Below are positions 36,131 through 44,552 of a stretch of 64,000 nt of DNA, piece by piece (position 1 is the stretch's first letter; each line of letters starts with the position of its first letter). Made by a program: the position numbers and the translations under genes. Source of the DNA: Desulfuromonadales bacterium (GTDB lineage: Bacteria; Desulfobacterota; Desulfuromonadia; Geobacterales; Pseudopelobacteraceae); NCBI GenBank assembly GCA_013349405.1, contig DUZS01000016.1, positions 1 through 64,000 on the forward strand, given 5' to 3'. The notes under the pieces are model-generated. The model saw only the letters and a program-made list of their open reading frames with translations, had not been told where the DNA came from and ran no database searches.

Positions 36131-37621
36131 GTGGAAAAGAAAACCATTCTGATTGTTGATGATTCACCCGAAAACCTGACGGTTCTCTATAAAATTTTGC
36201 GCGATGACTACAAAGTTGTTGGTGCCGGCAGCGGTACCGAAGCTCTCAGATTGGTGGCTGCGAGCAAACCGGATATGATCCTTCTCGATGTTATGATGCC
36301 GGATATGAACGGCTTCGAGGTGTGCAGCATCATCAAGGGGCAGGCTGCACTGAAAGAAATCCCGATAATCTTTATTACCGCGCTGTTAGAAGAGGCCGAC
36401 GAGGCCCGGGGCTTTAAAGCCGGCGCCGTTGACTACATTACGAAACCGTTCAAGCCCTCCATCCTGAAACATCGTATAAGTACCCACCTTGAAGTGAAAT
36501 TACAAAAGGATTTATTGCGGGAAAGCGATGAGCACCACCGTGCCATACTGCACACGGCAATGGACGGAATCTGGCTGACGGATATTCAGGGACGCTTTCT
36601 GGAGGTCAATGAAACGTATTGCCGCATGAGCGGCTATCGTTCAGCAGAGCTGTTGTCCATGGGTATTTCTGATGTAGAATCAAAAGAATCAGCGCATGAA
36701 ACTGCACTGCACATTGCCCGGATAATAGAACAGGGTGAAGGGCGTTTTGAATCTGTCCATCATCGCAAGGACGGTACACCATTTGATGTCGAAGTCAGTG
36801 CCCAGTACCGACCGGTAAATGGTGGACAGTTTGTAGTTTTCATCCATGACGTAACCAGGCGTAAGCAGGATGAAAAAGAGCGGCAGTTACTCGAGCAGCA
36901 GTATCACCAGGCCCAGAAGCTGGAAAGTCTCGGGGTGCTGGCGGGGGGGATTGCCCATGATTTTAATAATATCCTGACGGTCATCATTAACACTTGTTAT
37001 GTTGTGCAGACGCAACCGCAGAGGGCGGCAGATTTACTGCCCAAAATTGATGAAGCAGCGCAACGTGCCGCTGACCTCTGTCGCCAGATGCTTGACTACG
37101 CCGGTAAATCAATGATGAATATGCAGCTGAACAATATGGCAGAACTGGTGGATGGCGTCGTCAGGATGCTGAGAGCGACCATCAATGAGAATGTGGAGAT
37201 AGTTTCCAATCTCTCCGAAGATTTACCTGCCATTGAGGGCGCTGCCAGTCAGCTGAACCATGTTGTCATGAACCTGATTACCAATGCTTCTGAGGCAATC
37301 GGTGATGCGTCCGGTACGATTCAAGTGTCGCTGGGGCGCTGTGAAATCAGCGCTGAGCAAGCCATTCAAGACCATCTCGGTAACGTGATACCAGTTGGAT
37401 GGTACGCGTGTCTCGAAGTTGCTGACAATGGCTGCGGCATGGATGAAGACACCCGAAAGCGACTCTTTGAACCGTTCTTCTCAACGAAGTTCACGGGACG
37501 GGGCTTGGGTATGTCGGCAACGCTGGGAATTATTAAGGCACATCATGGTGCTCTGCAGTGTTCGAGCCAACCAGGCCTCGGTACATCCTTCAAGGTTTAC
37601 CTGCCACTACCAAAAGAATGA
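36131..37621 (+). CDS. Receiver-PAS-histidine kinase
   Basis: 496 residues from GTG 36131 (GAGG 8 bases upstream; an earlier in-frame TTG overlaps the previous stop and has no site). Domains: a receiver (about 4-120) with phospho-acceptor Asp53 in LLDVMMPDMNGFE; a PAS domain (about 140-255); a kinase with GGIAHDFNNILT (His276); and a HATPase with NLITNASEAIG, DNGCGMDED and GLGMSATLGII. Receiver-first order suggests it takes phosphate from, or is modulated by, another kinase, most likely the 1650-residue protein encoded just upstream. Confidence 0.92.
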   Translation: MEKKTILIVDDSPENLTVLYKILRDDYKVVGAGSGTEALRLVAASKPDMILLDVMMPDMNGFEVCSIIKGQAALKEIPIIFITALLEEADEARGFKAGAVDYITKPFKPSILKHRISTHLEVKLQKDLLRESDEHHRAILHTAMDGIWLTDIQGRFLEVNETYCRMSGYRSAELLSMGISDVESKESAHETALHIARIIEQGEGRFESVHHRKDGTPFDVEVSAQYRPVNGGQFVVFIHDVTRRKQDEKERQLLEQQYHQAQKLESLGVLAGGIAHDFNNILTVIINTCYVVQTQPQRAADLLPKIDEAAQRAADLCRQMLDYAGKSMMNMQLNNMAELVDGVVRMLRATINENVEIVSNLSEDLPAIEGAASQLNHVVMNLITNASEAIGDASGTIQVSLGRCEISAEQAIQDHLGNVIPVGWYACLEVADNGCGMDEDTRKRLFEPFFSTKFTGRGLGMSATLGIIKAHHGALQCSSQPGLGTSFKVYLPLPKE

Positions 37622-37701
37622 AAACTACGCCGGGATTGATGGTTTCATGTCGCACCAGCTCAATGGCGGGGTAGCCGGACGGATGCGCAAGAGGTGCAGA
37701 A

Positions 37702-38934
37702 ATGGATAAGATTTCACCACCCTCCCTTTTTGATCAGTTGCGTTCAGCAACCTGGCACCGCCATGAGAATCTGGAAAAGCTCCCCTTTGTCCTGGCTTTG
37801 ATGGCAGGCACGCTCCCCCTGCAAAGCTACATCGCACAGTTGCGCGGATTGACTATCTGTTTCGCAAGCATCGAGAATGCTTTGCCGACACTGCCGGAAG
37901 CAATGGCAGAACGCCTGAGGCCTTTTATATCAAGGCGCTTTTTAATGCTTTGTGACGACCTCTCATTCTTTTCGCCGCGTATGATTCCCGACATCCTGCC
38001 GGCGATCAAATGCGCGCTTGATGCGGCAGTTCGGATACGTCAGGCTGATCCGGGAAAACTGCTCGGTTACCTGTATGTCCTGCAGGGAACCATACGCGGC
38101 AATCAGGCCCATCTGTCTGACATAATCAGGTGTTTCACACTGGATGACGAGGGGACCTTTTTCTATCAGGGCTATGGCTCCGGCACGGACACCGTTTGGC
38201 ATGAGTTCCGGTCGCTCGCAAACGGCGCAGCTCCTGCCATGACCCCTCAGGCAATTCTCGGGGCGGAGGAAATGTACGACTTCATGGAGTGCTTTCATAC
38301 GCTGCTCTACCCGTTAGCGGAGGCTGGCAGCGGTTTCACTGCAGCGGGGCTGAATCCCGAAGCGGGTGATCATCCGGTGCCGCAGGACCCGGAAATACTC
38401 GAGGCAGCCATCCGGGCCGGCAAAAGATGCCGGAATGAATTTTCCTATTATGAGAGGCGCTATGGGGAGAGGGGACGTCGCTTTACCGACAGTGATGTTG
38501 CCTGGCTTGCAGCGCTGGTTACCCTGGATGCGGATGTCATTCTTGAACAGGTTCTCTGGCTCGGCAGAGTGCTGTCGGTGCGCGGTATGCCTGTCATGTT
38601 GCTGGAGCGGCAGCTTGAATTGCTGTTCGAAGAGTTGGCTGCTCTTGACAGGCAGCCAACTCTTGATAGTCTCCAGAACGCACTCGAAAAGTTGAGACAG
38701 CAACGGCAGCGACTGGCAGAGCAGAATCGCATTACCGCCGTCAGTGATGCGCTGACGGAAAAGCTCCGTCATATTACATTTCCTGATTTGCCGGTTGTTC
38801 TGATTGCAGCGCATCTCGATATGCGGAGCGGTATTCCGGAATGCCGGGCATCGCTGTTTTTTTGGCTTGTTGATGCGGCAATTCTGAATAAAACCGAGAT
38901 TGATGATGTTTGTGGCCTTCTTGCAGACCTTTGA
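37702..38934 (+). CDS. Heme-oxygenase-like protein with extra C-terminal domain
   Basis: 410 residues. The first ~200 fit the heme-oxygenase-like fold: LRSATWHRHENLE with His21 as candidate proximal ligand, YIAQLRGL, and LGYLYVLQGTIRGNQ, which aligns with the distal-helix motif of biliverdin-producing heme oxygenases. The C-terminal ~200 residues, partly coiled coil (LEKLRQQRQRLAEQNR), are unfamiliar to me. GAGGTG is 6 bases before the ATG. It is 80 bases after the receiver-PAS kinase gene in the same direction, so it may act in the same pathway. Heme breakdown is not shown. Confidence 0.72.
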   Translation: MDKISPPSLFDQLRSATWHRHENLEKLPFVLALMAGTLPLQSYIAQLRGLTICFASIENALPTLPEAMAERLRPFISRRFLMLCDDLSFFSPRMIPDILPAIKCALDAAVRIRQADPGKLLGYLYVLQGTIRGNQAHLSDIIRCFTLDDEGTFFYQGYGSGTDTVWHEFRSLANGAAPAMTPQAILGAEEMYDFMECFHTLLYPLAEAGSGFTAAGLNPEAGDHPVPQDPEILEAAIRAGKRCRNEFSYYERRYGERGRRFTDSDVAWLAALVTLDADVILEQVLWLGRVLSVRGMPVMLLERQLELLFEELAALDRQPTLDSLQNALEKLRQQRQRLAEQNRITAVSDALTEKLRHITFPDLPVVLIAAHLDMRSGIPECRASLFFWLVDAAILNKTEIDDVCGLLADL

Positions 38935-39059
38935 GCGTGTGACCCGCCACTGTTGAGAATTGCTGGAACTCTAAAATTGGCGAAAGGATGTTGAACAGAT
39001 TCCTTTACCGCGTCATGAGGTGCCGGTCGGGCTTGTTCAGCATGGATTGACACATAAAT

Positions 39060-39218
39060 CTATAACTTAGTTGGATTACATAAATTATCTTCGCTTCTCG
39101 CCGCTCTGCCACAATTTTTACAAACATGCTGCGCATCTTTTACCAGCTTCTTAACTTTTTCAAGATCATCCTTCAACTGGCAAATATGTTTGTCATGTCC
39201 TTCTCTGCAATTTCCCAT
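39060..39218 (-). CDS. Small cysteine-containing protein (52 residues)
   Basis: A short ORF with a strong site (GAGGTGA, 6 bases) before the ATG at 39218. The 52-residue product starts MGNCREGHDKHICQLKDDLEKV and has a helical Lys-rich centre. It carries Cys at 4, 13, 33, 36 and 47, including a CKNCGRAA knuckle, which suggests zinc binding. Similar small proteins are, to my recollection, common in Geobacter-like genomes without known function. It stands alone upstream of no obvious partner. Confidence 0.7.
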   Translation of the reverse strand: MGNCREGHDKHICQLKDDLEKVKKLVKDAQHVCKNCGRAARSEDNLCNPTKL

Positions 39219-39330
39219 AGTTTATCACCTCTCTTTGGTATATTTGCCATAAACATAGCATTTTAGTATTAAATGAGCAAGATGAGTTGAGAGACTATTC
39301 GCTGCCGTGAATCCGGCAGCGGAATGTCCT

Positions 39331-40158
39331 TCAGGATTTCCCCGGCAATCCGTCATACTGACAGGCCTCAAAACAGAGCTTCCGGGTGGCCGCCCCCCAC
39401 GGTTTGCGCTGCGCAATCAGTTCCAGTAACAACAGACCGTCGTTAACCAGGCGCCCCCCCATCACATGCACCCCGCAGGCAAAGAGAGGATCTGGAAAAT
39501 AGCCGGCCGTCGGCCCCAGCACCGAAATATGCTCGGCTGTACGACAGTGCAGCAACACCTCTTCAATGGTTCCGTTCTGCACGGTTGTACCGGTACACAG
39601 CACCTTGTTGCAGCGATTCAGCGCCGTCACATCCAGGGTCACAGGAAGCGTCGGGTAACGCTCAATGAGTTGGGGATTTCTCTCAATGATGGTCAGTTCG
39701 GTATCGGTGTTGCGAAGATATTTGAGAAGGGGCGGAAAGAAACCGACCATCCCCACCCGGTCTCCAGCCCTGATCTGCATAAGTCCGAGAGAGTCGGTGG
39801 CGCTTCCGGGTGTGTTCCCGGTGAGTCGCATCACCTGCTGGCAAATGGCGTTTATCGCCGCCAGCCCCAGCATGGCGCCGATGGGATCGCTCTCACCGAA
39901 GGTCTCAACATAGCGCTCAGGGCGGGTGCCGATAAAATTATCCGGCATCAAGGCCCTGTAGTCAGCACCGCGGTTGTCGGGAATAAGTACGTAACTTATC
40001 CCCCCGGCGCCCCCCTCCAGGGTCATAGCCATAAATTCACACTCCTTGGGCTGCCCTCCGGGGAAAAAGGGGGGGAATACGATCCCGGCAATCTTCGGAA
40101 CGGGGAAGCGGGCTGAAAGTTTCAGCGCCATATCCCGCAATTCGGTCATGATACTCAT
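39331..40158 (-). CDS. DUF364 protein (putative heavy-metal chelation domain)
   Basis: 275 residues from ATG 40158, where GAGGAG lies 5 bases upstream. The C-terminal half has the DUF364 pattern: DRVGMVGFFPPLLKYL, ELTIIERNP, VLCTGTTVQNGTIEEVL, and VLGPTAGYFPDPLFACGVHVMGG. The family is annotated as chelating by structure, with unproven function, and is often found near metal transport or cofactor genes; none is adjacent here. Its start overlaps the upstream uncertain ORF by 4 bases. Confidence 0.85.
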   Translation of the reverse strand: MSIMTELRDMALKLSARFPVPKIAGIVFPPFFPGGQPKECEFMAMTLEGGAGGISYVLIPDNRGADYRALMPDNFIGTRPERYVETFGESDPIGAMLGLAAINAICQQVMRLTGNTPGSATDSLGLMQIRAGDRVGMVGFFPPLLKYLRNTDTELTIIERNPQLIERYPTLPVTLDVTALNRCNKVLCTGTTVQNGTIEEVLLHCRTAEHISVLGPTAGYFPDPLFACGVHVMGGRLVNDGLLLLELIAQRKPWGAATRKLCFEACQYDGLPGKS

Positions 40159-40793
40159 CGGTACTCCTCTCTGGCGGGCCACCACTCAATTTGACCCGTC
40201 TTGGCGTGTTCCCTCAGCGATTCGGCGAAAGCCTGTAACGATATGTCGTCCATATCAACATCCTCCAGCAGATGCCACCTCTGCAATCTCTTCGTCACCA
40301 TATCCAGCTTCACAGAGTAGTTCTCAAAACAGAATGCCACTGGGCCACAATCCATGAAACTGACACTATTTTCAATTACAATCTGTGCATGCAGTTTCAA
40401 ATAAATGAATTGAAAGCCGCTCAGGGCATAAACTGAGGCAAGATAACGTACGTTAACGCAGGATCTGAACCAATCGCTTACCAGCGGTACTGTGGCACGA
40501 TTCACGTTAACAGCAGAGCAGCTGCCCGTACTCCCCAGGCCCGCTGACGTTTTGGCACTTCCTGTGAGAGAAGGTACCGGTACTTCCTCAATAACCTCAT
40601 TGTTTTCTGAATATCCACCCCGTACCGGCACCATCGGTTTTCCACTTCGATTTTGGGTAAAGTCCTGCCCCCATACATTTTTTTCTCCGGTTTTAGCAAT
40701 CATGCCTGCACAGCAGACGTGTTTAATGAGGAGTCTTTCCAATGGATTATATGCCTGTAATCTGGTATGGGTACGCCAGTTAATTTTACCCAT
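40155..40793 (-). CDS. Uncertain ORF upstream of the DUF364 gene
   Basis: A 212-codon open frame ending 4 bases inside the DUF364 start (ATGA overlap), which suggests coupling. The last ~65 residues (from MDCGPVAFCFENY) look protein-like and acidic-amphipathic. The first ~120 residues, however, read like translated non-coding DNA, and no start has a ribosome binding site. The region may be a decayed gene at the left edge of the restriction island. No family recognised. Confidence 0.25.
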   Translation of the reverse strand: MGKINWRTHTRLQAYNPLERLLIKHVCCAGMIAKTGEKNVWGQDFTQNRSGKPMVPVRGGYSENNEVIEEVPVPSLTGSAKTSAGLGSTGSCSAVNVNRATVPLVSDWFRSCVNVRYLASVYALSGFQFIYLKLHAQIVIENSVSFMDCGPVAFCFENYSVKLDMVTKRLQRWHLLEDVDMDDISLQAFAESLREHAKTGQIEWWPAREEYR

Positions 40794-40833
40794 TTCTACA
40801 AAAACTCAAATCAGATATCCAGATTGGAACCGC

Positions 40834-42288
40834 ATGTTTGAACAAGCATTTAAGAATATAGACGACGTTCTCTGGAAAGAGGCCGGTTGCGGTAGTGAGT
40901 TGGATTATGCAGAGCAGACTTCATGGTTGCTGTTCCTGAAATACCTTGACGGGCTGGAGCAGGACAAGTCAATGGAGGCCGCACTGGAGGGGAAGCAGTA
41001 CACCTATATCCTCGATGAACCGTACCGCTGGGAGAGTTGGGCGGCACCAAAGACAGTAGACGGTAAGCTCGACCACAACAAGGCACTGACCGGCGATGAC
41101 CTGCGGGACTTTGTAGACCGCAAGCTGTTCCCCTACCTGCACGGCTTCAAACAGAAAGCCAGTGGCCCGAACACCATCGAATACAAAATCGGTGAGATAT
41201 TCGGGGAGATCAAAAACAAGATACACAGCGGCTACAACCTGCGGGAGATCATCGACCATATTGATGAACTCCGATTCCGCTCCCAAAACGAGAAGCACGA
41301 ACTCTCCCACCTCTATGAAGCCAAGATCAAGAACATGGGTAACGCTGGCAGAAACGGCGGCGAATATTACACCCCCCGTCCGTTGATCCGTGCCATTGTT
41401 CAAGTGGTGAAACCGGAGATCGGCAAGCGTATCTATGACGGTGCGGTTGGTTCGGCTGGCTTTTTGTGCGAGGCGTTCGACTACCTGAAAGCACAACCCA
41501 ACCTGACCACCGACGACATGAAAATTCTGATGGAGCGTACCTTCTACGGCAAGGAGAAGAAGTCACTGGCGTATGTTATCGCCATTATGAACATGATACT
41601 TCACGGCATAGAGGCACCCAACATTATTCACACCAACACGCTTGCCGAGAACCTTGCAGACGTTCAGGAGAAAGACCGCTTTGACATCATTCTGGCAAAT
41701 CCCCCCTTCGGTGGCAAGGAGCGGAAGGAGGTACAGCAGAATTTCCCGATCCGTACCGGCGAGACTGCTTTCCTGTTCCTTCAGCACTTTATCAAAATGC
41801 TCCGTGCCGGTGGTAGGGCTGGTGTGGTTATCAAGAACACCTTTCTCTCCAACACTGACAATGCCTCTGTGAGTCTGCGGAAATTGCTGCTGGAAAGCTG
41901 TAACCTGCATACCGTCCTTGATTGTCCCGGTGGTACGTTCCAAGGTGCGGGAGTCAAGACAGTAGTGCTGTTCTTCGAGAAGGGATCACCCACCCGTAAG
42001 GTCTGGTACTACTCACTTGATCCTGGCCGCAACATGGGCAAGACCAATCCGCTGAATGATGCTGACATGGTTGAGTTCATCGAACTGCAAAAGACCTTTG
42101 CCGACTCACCTAAGAGCTGGAGTGTGGATGTCACAGGTATCGACACAACCACCTATGATCTGTCAGTAAAGAACCCTGACGGCGGCGAGGTAATCACTCA
42201 CCGTACTCCGCAGGAGATCATGGATGAGATAGCTGCACTGGATGCAGAGAGTGCGGATGTGTTACAAAAAATAAGGAGGCTTTTATAA
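40834..42288 (+). CDS. hsdM: Type I restriction-modification DNA methyltransferase subunit
   Basis: 484-residue N6-adenine methyltransferase of a type I system. It starts MFEQAFKNIDDVLWKEAGCGSELDYAE (ATG 40834; the frame is open further upstream but without recognisable protein). NGGEYYTPRPLIRAIVQ is the conserved block before motif I. Motif I reads IYDGAVGSAGFL (200-211), a variant of DPxxGxGGFL, and motif IV is NPPFGG (Asn289). It would form M2S complexes with the HsdS encoded downstream. This is the first gene of the island's plus-strand operon. Confidence 0.95.
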   Translation: MFEQAFKNIDDVLWKEAGCGSELDYAEQTSWLLFLKYLDGLEQDKSMEAALEGKQYTYILDEPYRWESWAAPKTVDGKLDHNKALTGDDLRDFVDRKLFPYLHGFKQKASGPNTIEYKIGEIFGEIKNKIHSGYNLREIIDHIDELRFRSQNEKHELSHLYEAKIKNMGNAGRNGGEYYTPRPLIRAIVQVVKPEIGKRIYDGAVGSAGFLCEAFDYLKAQPNLTTDDMKILMERTFYGKEKKSLAYVIAIMNMILHGIEAPNIIHTNTLAENLADVQEKDRFDIILANPPFGGKERKEVQQNFPIRTGETAFLFLQHFIKMLRAGGRAGVVIKNTFLSNTDNASVSLRKLLLESCNLHTVLDCPGGTFQGAGVKTVVLFFEKGSPTRKVWYYSLDPGRNMGKTNPLNDADMVEFIELQKTFADSPKSWSVDVTGIDTTTYDLSVKNPDGGEVITHRTPQEIMDEIAALDAESADVLQKIRRLL

Positions 42289-42290
42289 GT

Positions 42291-42317
42291 CCTATAGGAC
42301 CTATATGACCTATGAAT
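42291..42317 (+). repeat. Three tandem 9-base CCTAT repeats before the four-helix-bundle gene
   Basis: CCTATAGGA, CCTATATGA and CCTATGAAT follow one another, the last containing the start codon at 42312. A similar run of 9-base units (CCCATACGA, CGTATGAGA, CCTATAGGG) occurs inside the gene at 42673-42699. The repeats stand where a ribosome binding site would be expected. Confidence 0.65.
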
Positions 42318-42899
42318 AACCAAAATTCTTCCATAATCCTGCCTCACGGCAACTATCAAGAACTGCTTTCCTATCAGAAATCAGAGGTGATTTACGATCT
42401 GACGTTCCGGTTTTGCGAGAAGCATCTGAAGAGAGGTGACCGCACCATAGATCAGATGGTGCAGGCGGCCCGTTCCGGCAAGCAGAATATTGTTGAAGGG
42501 AGCAAGGCATCCGGCACCTCCAAGGAAATGGAGATCAAGCTGACTAACGTGGCGCGGGCCAGTTTGGAAGAGCTGCTGGAAGATTATCGGGATTATCTGA
42601 GGGTGCGGGATTTGAAGATTTGGGAGAAGGGCACCAAGGAAGCGCAGTATGTCAGAAAACTGGGTAATAAGTCCCATACGACGTATGAGACCTATAGGGA
42701 ATTTGTTGATACAAGGTCTGCCGAGGTGGTTGCCAACATCGCAGTTTGCCTGATTCATCAGGCAAATTATCTGCTGGACCAGCAGATACGGCGGCTGGAG
42801 AAGGATTTTCTAAAAGAGGGCGGCCTGCGAGAGAGGATGACCAAAGCCCGGTTGCAGGCGCGAGATCAGCAACGCTTGGATGAGCGGAGGAAGAGATGA
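42312..42899 (+). CDS. Four-helix-bundle (S23/IVP-like) protein
   Basis: 195 residues of the four-helix-bundle family related to proteins encoded in 23S rRNA intervening sequences: LLSYQKSEVIYDLTFRF, DQMVQAARSGKQNIVEGSKA, LEELLEDYRDYLR, and EVVANIAVCLIHQANYLLDQQI. The HTTYETYREF stretch is encoded by 9-base repeats. Members occur inside type I restriction operons; their role there is not known. The start overlaps no gene, but its stop overlaps hsdS by 4 bases, and hsdM ends 23 bases upstream. No clear Shine-Dalgarno sequence. Confidence 0.85.
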   Translation: MNNQNSSIILPHGNYQELLSYQKSEVIYDLTFRFCEKHLKRGDRTIDQMVQAARSGKQNIVEGSKASGTSKEMEIKLTNVARASLEELLEDYRDYLRVRDLKIWEKGTKEAQYVRKLGNKSHTTYETYREFVDTRSAEVVANIAVCLIHQANYLLDQQIRRLEKDFLKEGGLRERMTKARLQARDQQRLDERRKR

Positions 42900-43507
42900 T
42901 TGGAAGACTCGTAAAGTCAGGATGGGAAACAAAAGCACTTGGGTCTGTCTCCGCTATTAACTACGGCTATACAGAAAGCGCATCCAGTGAACCTATCGGC
43001 CCACGTTTTCTCCGAATTACTGATATTCAAAACGACCAAGTAAATTGGGAGAGCGTTCCTTACTGCAAAATCAACTCTCCTGATCTGCCAAAGTTTCGGC
43101 TAGTGACTGGTGATATTGTCTTTGCACGAACTGGTGCAACGACAGGTAAAAGCTACCTTGTTGCTAATCCGCCCGAAGCGGTGTTTGCGTCATATTTGAT
43201 TCGTCTGCGGTTATTGGATAATAATTTATTACCCGAGTTTGTTTTTCTTTTTTTTCAGACGGCAGGATATTGGAAATCAATAAAAGATGGTGTTGCGGGA
43301 AGTGCGCAAGGTGGGTTTAATGCATCAAAACTGGCTGCATTAAAAATCACCATTCCCCCTATTTCAGAACAGCACCGTATCGTCACCATCCTCAACGAAG
43401 CGTTTGACGGCATCGCTACCGCCAAAGTCAACGCCGAAAAGAAACTTGCCGCACTGGACGCACTGAAAAAGTCACTCCTCGATCAAGCCTTCACGGGGGC
43501 GTTATGA
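42896..43507 (+). CDS. hsdS: Half-size type I specificity subunit (single TRD)
   Basis: Only 203 residues: one target-recognition domain (about 8-150, with GDIVFARTGATTGKSYLV and GSAQGGFNASKLAALKITIPP) followed by one conserved helical spacer (EQHRIVTILNEAFDGIA...LDALKKSLLDQAF). Normal HsdS has two TRDs and about 400-450 residues. The end is well formed and overlaps rhuM by 4 bases, so it is probably a genuine half subunit that dimerises rather than a truncation. A dimer would read a symmetric bipartite target. Confidence 0.9.
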   Translation: MIGRLVKSGWETKALGSVSAINYGYTESASSEPIGPRFLRITDIQNDQVNWESVPYCKINSPDLPKFRLVTGDIVFARTGATTGKSYLVANPPEAVFASYLIRLRLLDNNLLPEFVFLFFQTAGYWKSIKDGVAGSAQGGFNASKLAALKITIPPISEQHRIVTILNEAFDGIATAKVNAEKKLAALDALKKSLLDQAFTGAL

Positions 43508-44538
43508 CCAACAAACCGGCGATACAAACTGCAAGCCAGTTTCTGGTGTACCGGACCGAAGACGGCAAACTGAAAATAGATGTGCGCTTTGAAGGGGAAA
43601 CGGTCTGGCTTTCCCAGCAGCAGATGGCGGAGCTGTTGCAAACAACCAAGCAGAATATAGGCATGCATATCAGAAACGCTTTTTCCGAAGGAGAGTTGCG
43701 GGAGGATTCAGTTGTAAAGGAATCCTTTACAACTGCCGCCGACGGTAAAAACTACGCAACAAAATTTTACAACCTGGATGTGATAATCTCCGTGGGTTAT
43801 CGGGTGAAATCGCTTCGTGGCACCCAGTTCCGCATCTGGGCCACTCAACAGTTGCGTGAATACATCGTAAAGGGCTTCGTTCTTGATGACGAACGCCTGA
43901 AAAACCCTGACCAGCCTTTCGACTATTTTGAGGAACTGACGCGCAGGATTCAGGACATCCGCACCTCTGAGCGGCGGTTCTATCAGAAAATTACCGATAT
44001 CTATGCCACCAGCATTGACTATGACCCTACACAGGAAATCAGCATTGATTTCTTCAAAACGGTTCAGAACAAGGTACATTGGGCAATTACCGGACAGACC
44101 GCCGCAGAGATTGTCCATAACCGGGTTGATGCCACCAAACCGAACCTGGGACTGACCAACTGGCGCGGAGCGGTGATACGCAAACAGGATGTCGGCATTG
44201 CCAAAAACTACCTTTCCGAACCGGAATTGGCGGCGCTCAACAATCTTGTGGAACAATACCTCGTCTTTGCCGAAGGGCAGGCCATGCGGCGCGTCGCGAT
44301 GTATATGGCGGATTGGGTCAAGAAGCTGGATGGTTTTCTAACGCTCAATGATCGTGATATTCTCACCCATACCGGGCGAATCTCTCATGAGATGGCGCAA
44401 GCAAAGGCTGAAATTGAATACAGTAAGTTCAAGACTTTGGCCATCGCAGATATCCGACAGGTTGACGAAGATTTTGAACGTGCCGTGCAGGCGTTGCCAA
44501 AGCTGTCAAAAGCAAAGGCTCCAAAGAAAGTAAAATAA
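43504..44538 (+). CDS. RhuM-family protein
   Basis: 344 residues of the RhuM (virulence RhuM) family: VRFEGETVWLSQQQMAELLQTTKQNIGMHIRNAF forms an N-terminal helix-turn-helix-like domain. KFYNLDVIISVGYRVKSLRGTQFRIWATQQLREYIVKGF follows, and the long C-terminal helical region ends in a Lys-rich tail. RhuM genes are frequent passengers of restriction and other defence loci; the biochemical function is unknown. The ATGA overlap with hsdS indicates that it belongs to the same operon. Confidence 0.9.
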   Translation: MTNKPAIQTASQFLVYRTEDGKLKIDVRFEGETVWLSQQQMAELLQTTKQNIGMHIRNAFSEGELREDSVVKESFTTAADGKNYATKFYNLDVIISVGYRVKSLRGTQFRIWATQQLREYIVKGFVLDDERLKNPDQPFDYFEELTRRIQDIRTSERRFYQKITDIYATSIDYDPTQEISIDFFKTVQNKVHWAITGQTAAEIVHNRVDATKPNLGLTNWRGAVIRKQDVGIAKNYLSEPELAALNNLVEQYLVFAEGQAMRRVAMYMADWVKKLDGFLTLNDRDILTHTGRISHEMAQAKAEIEYSKFKTLAIADIRQVDEDFERAVQALPKLSKAKAPKKVK

Positions 44539-44552
44539 GCCAGAACTGTTGT

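Noticed and set aside
40492-40833. Upstream extension of the hsdM frame by 114 codons
   Set aside because: The extra residues do not resemble HsdM N-termini, and the protein matches the family from ATG 40834.
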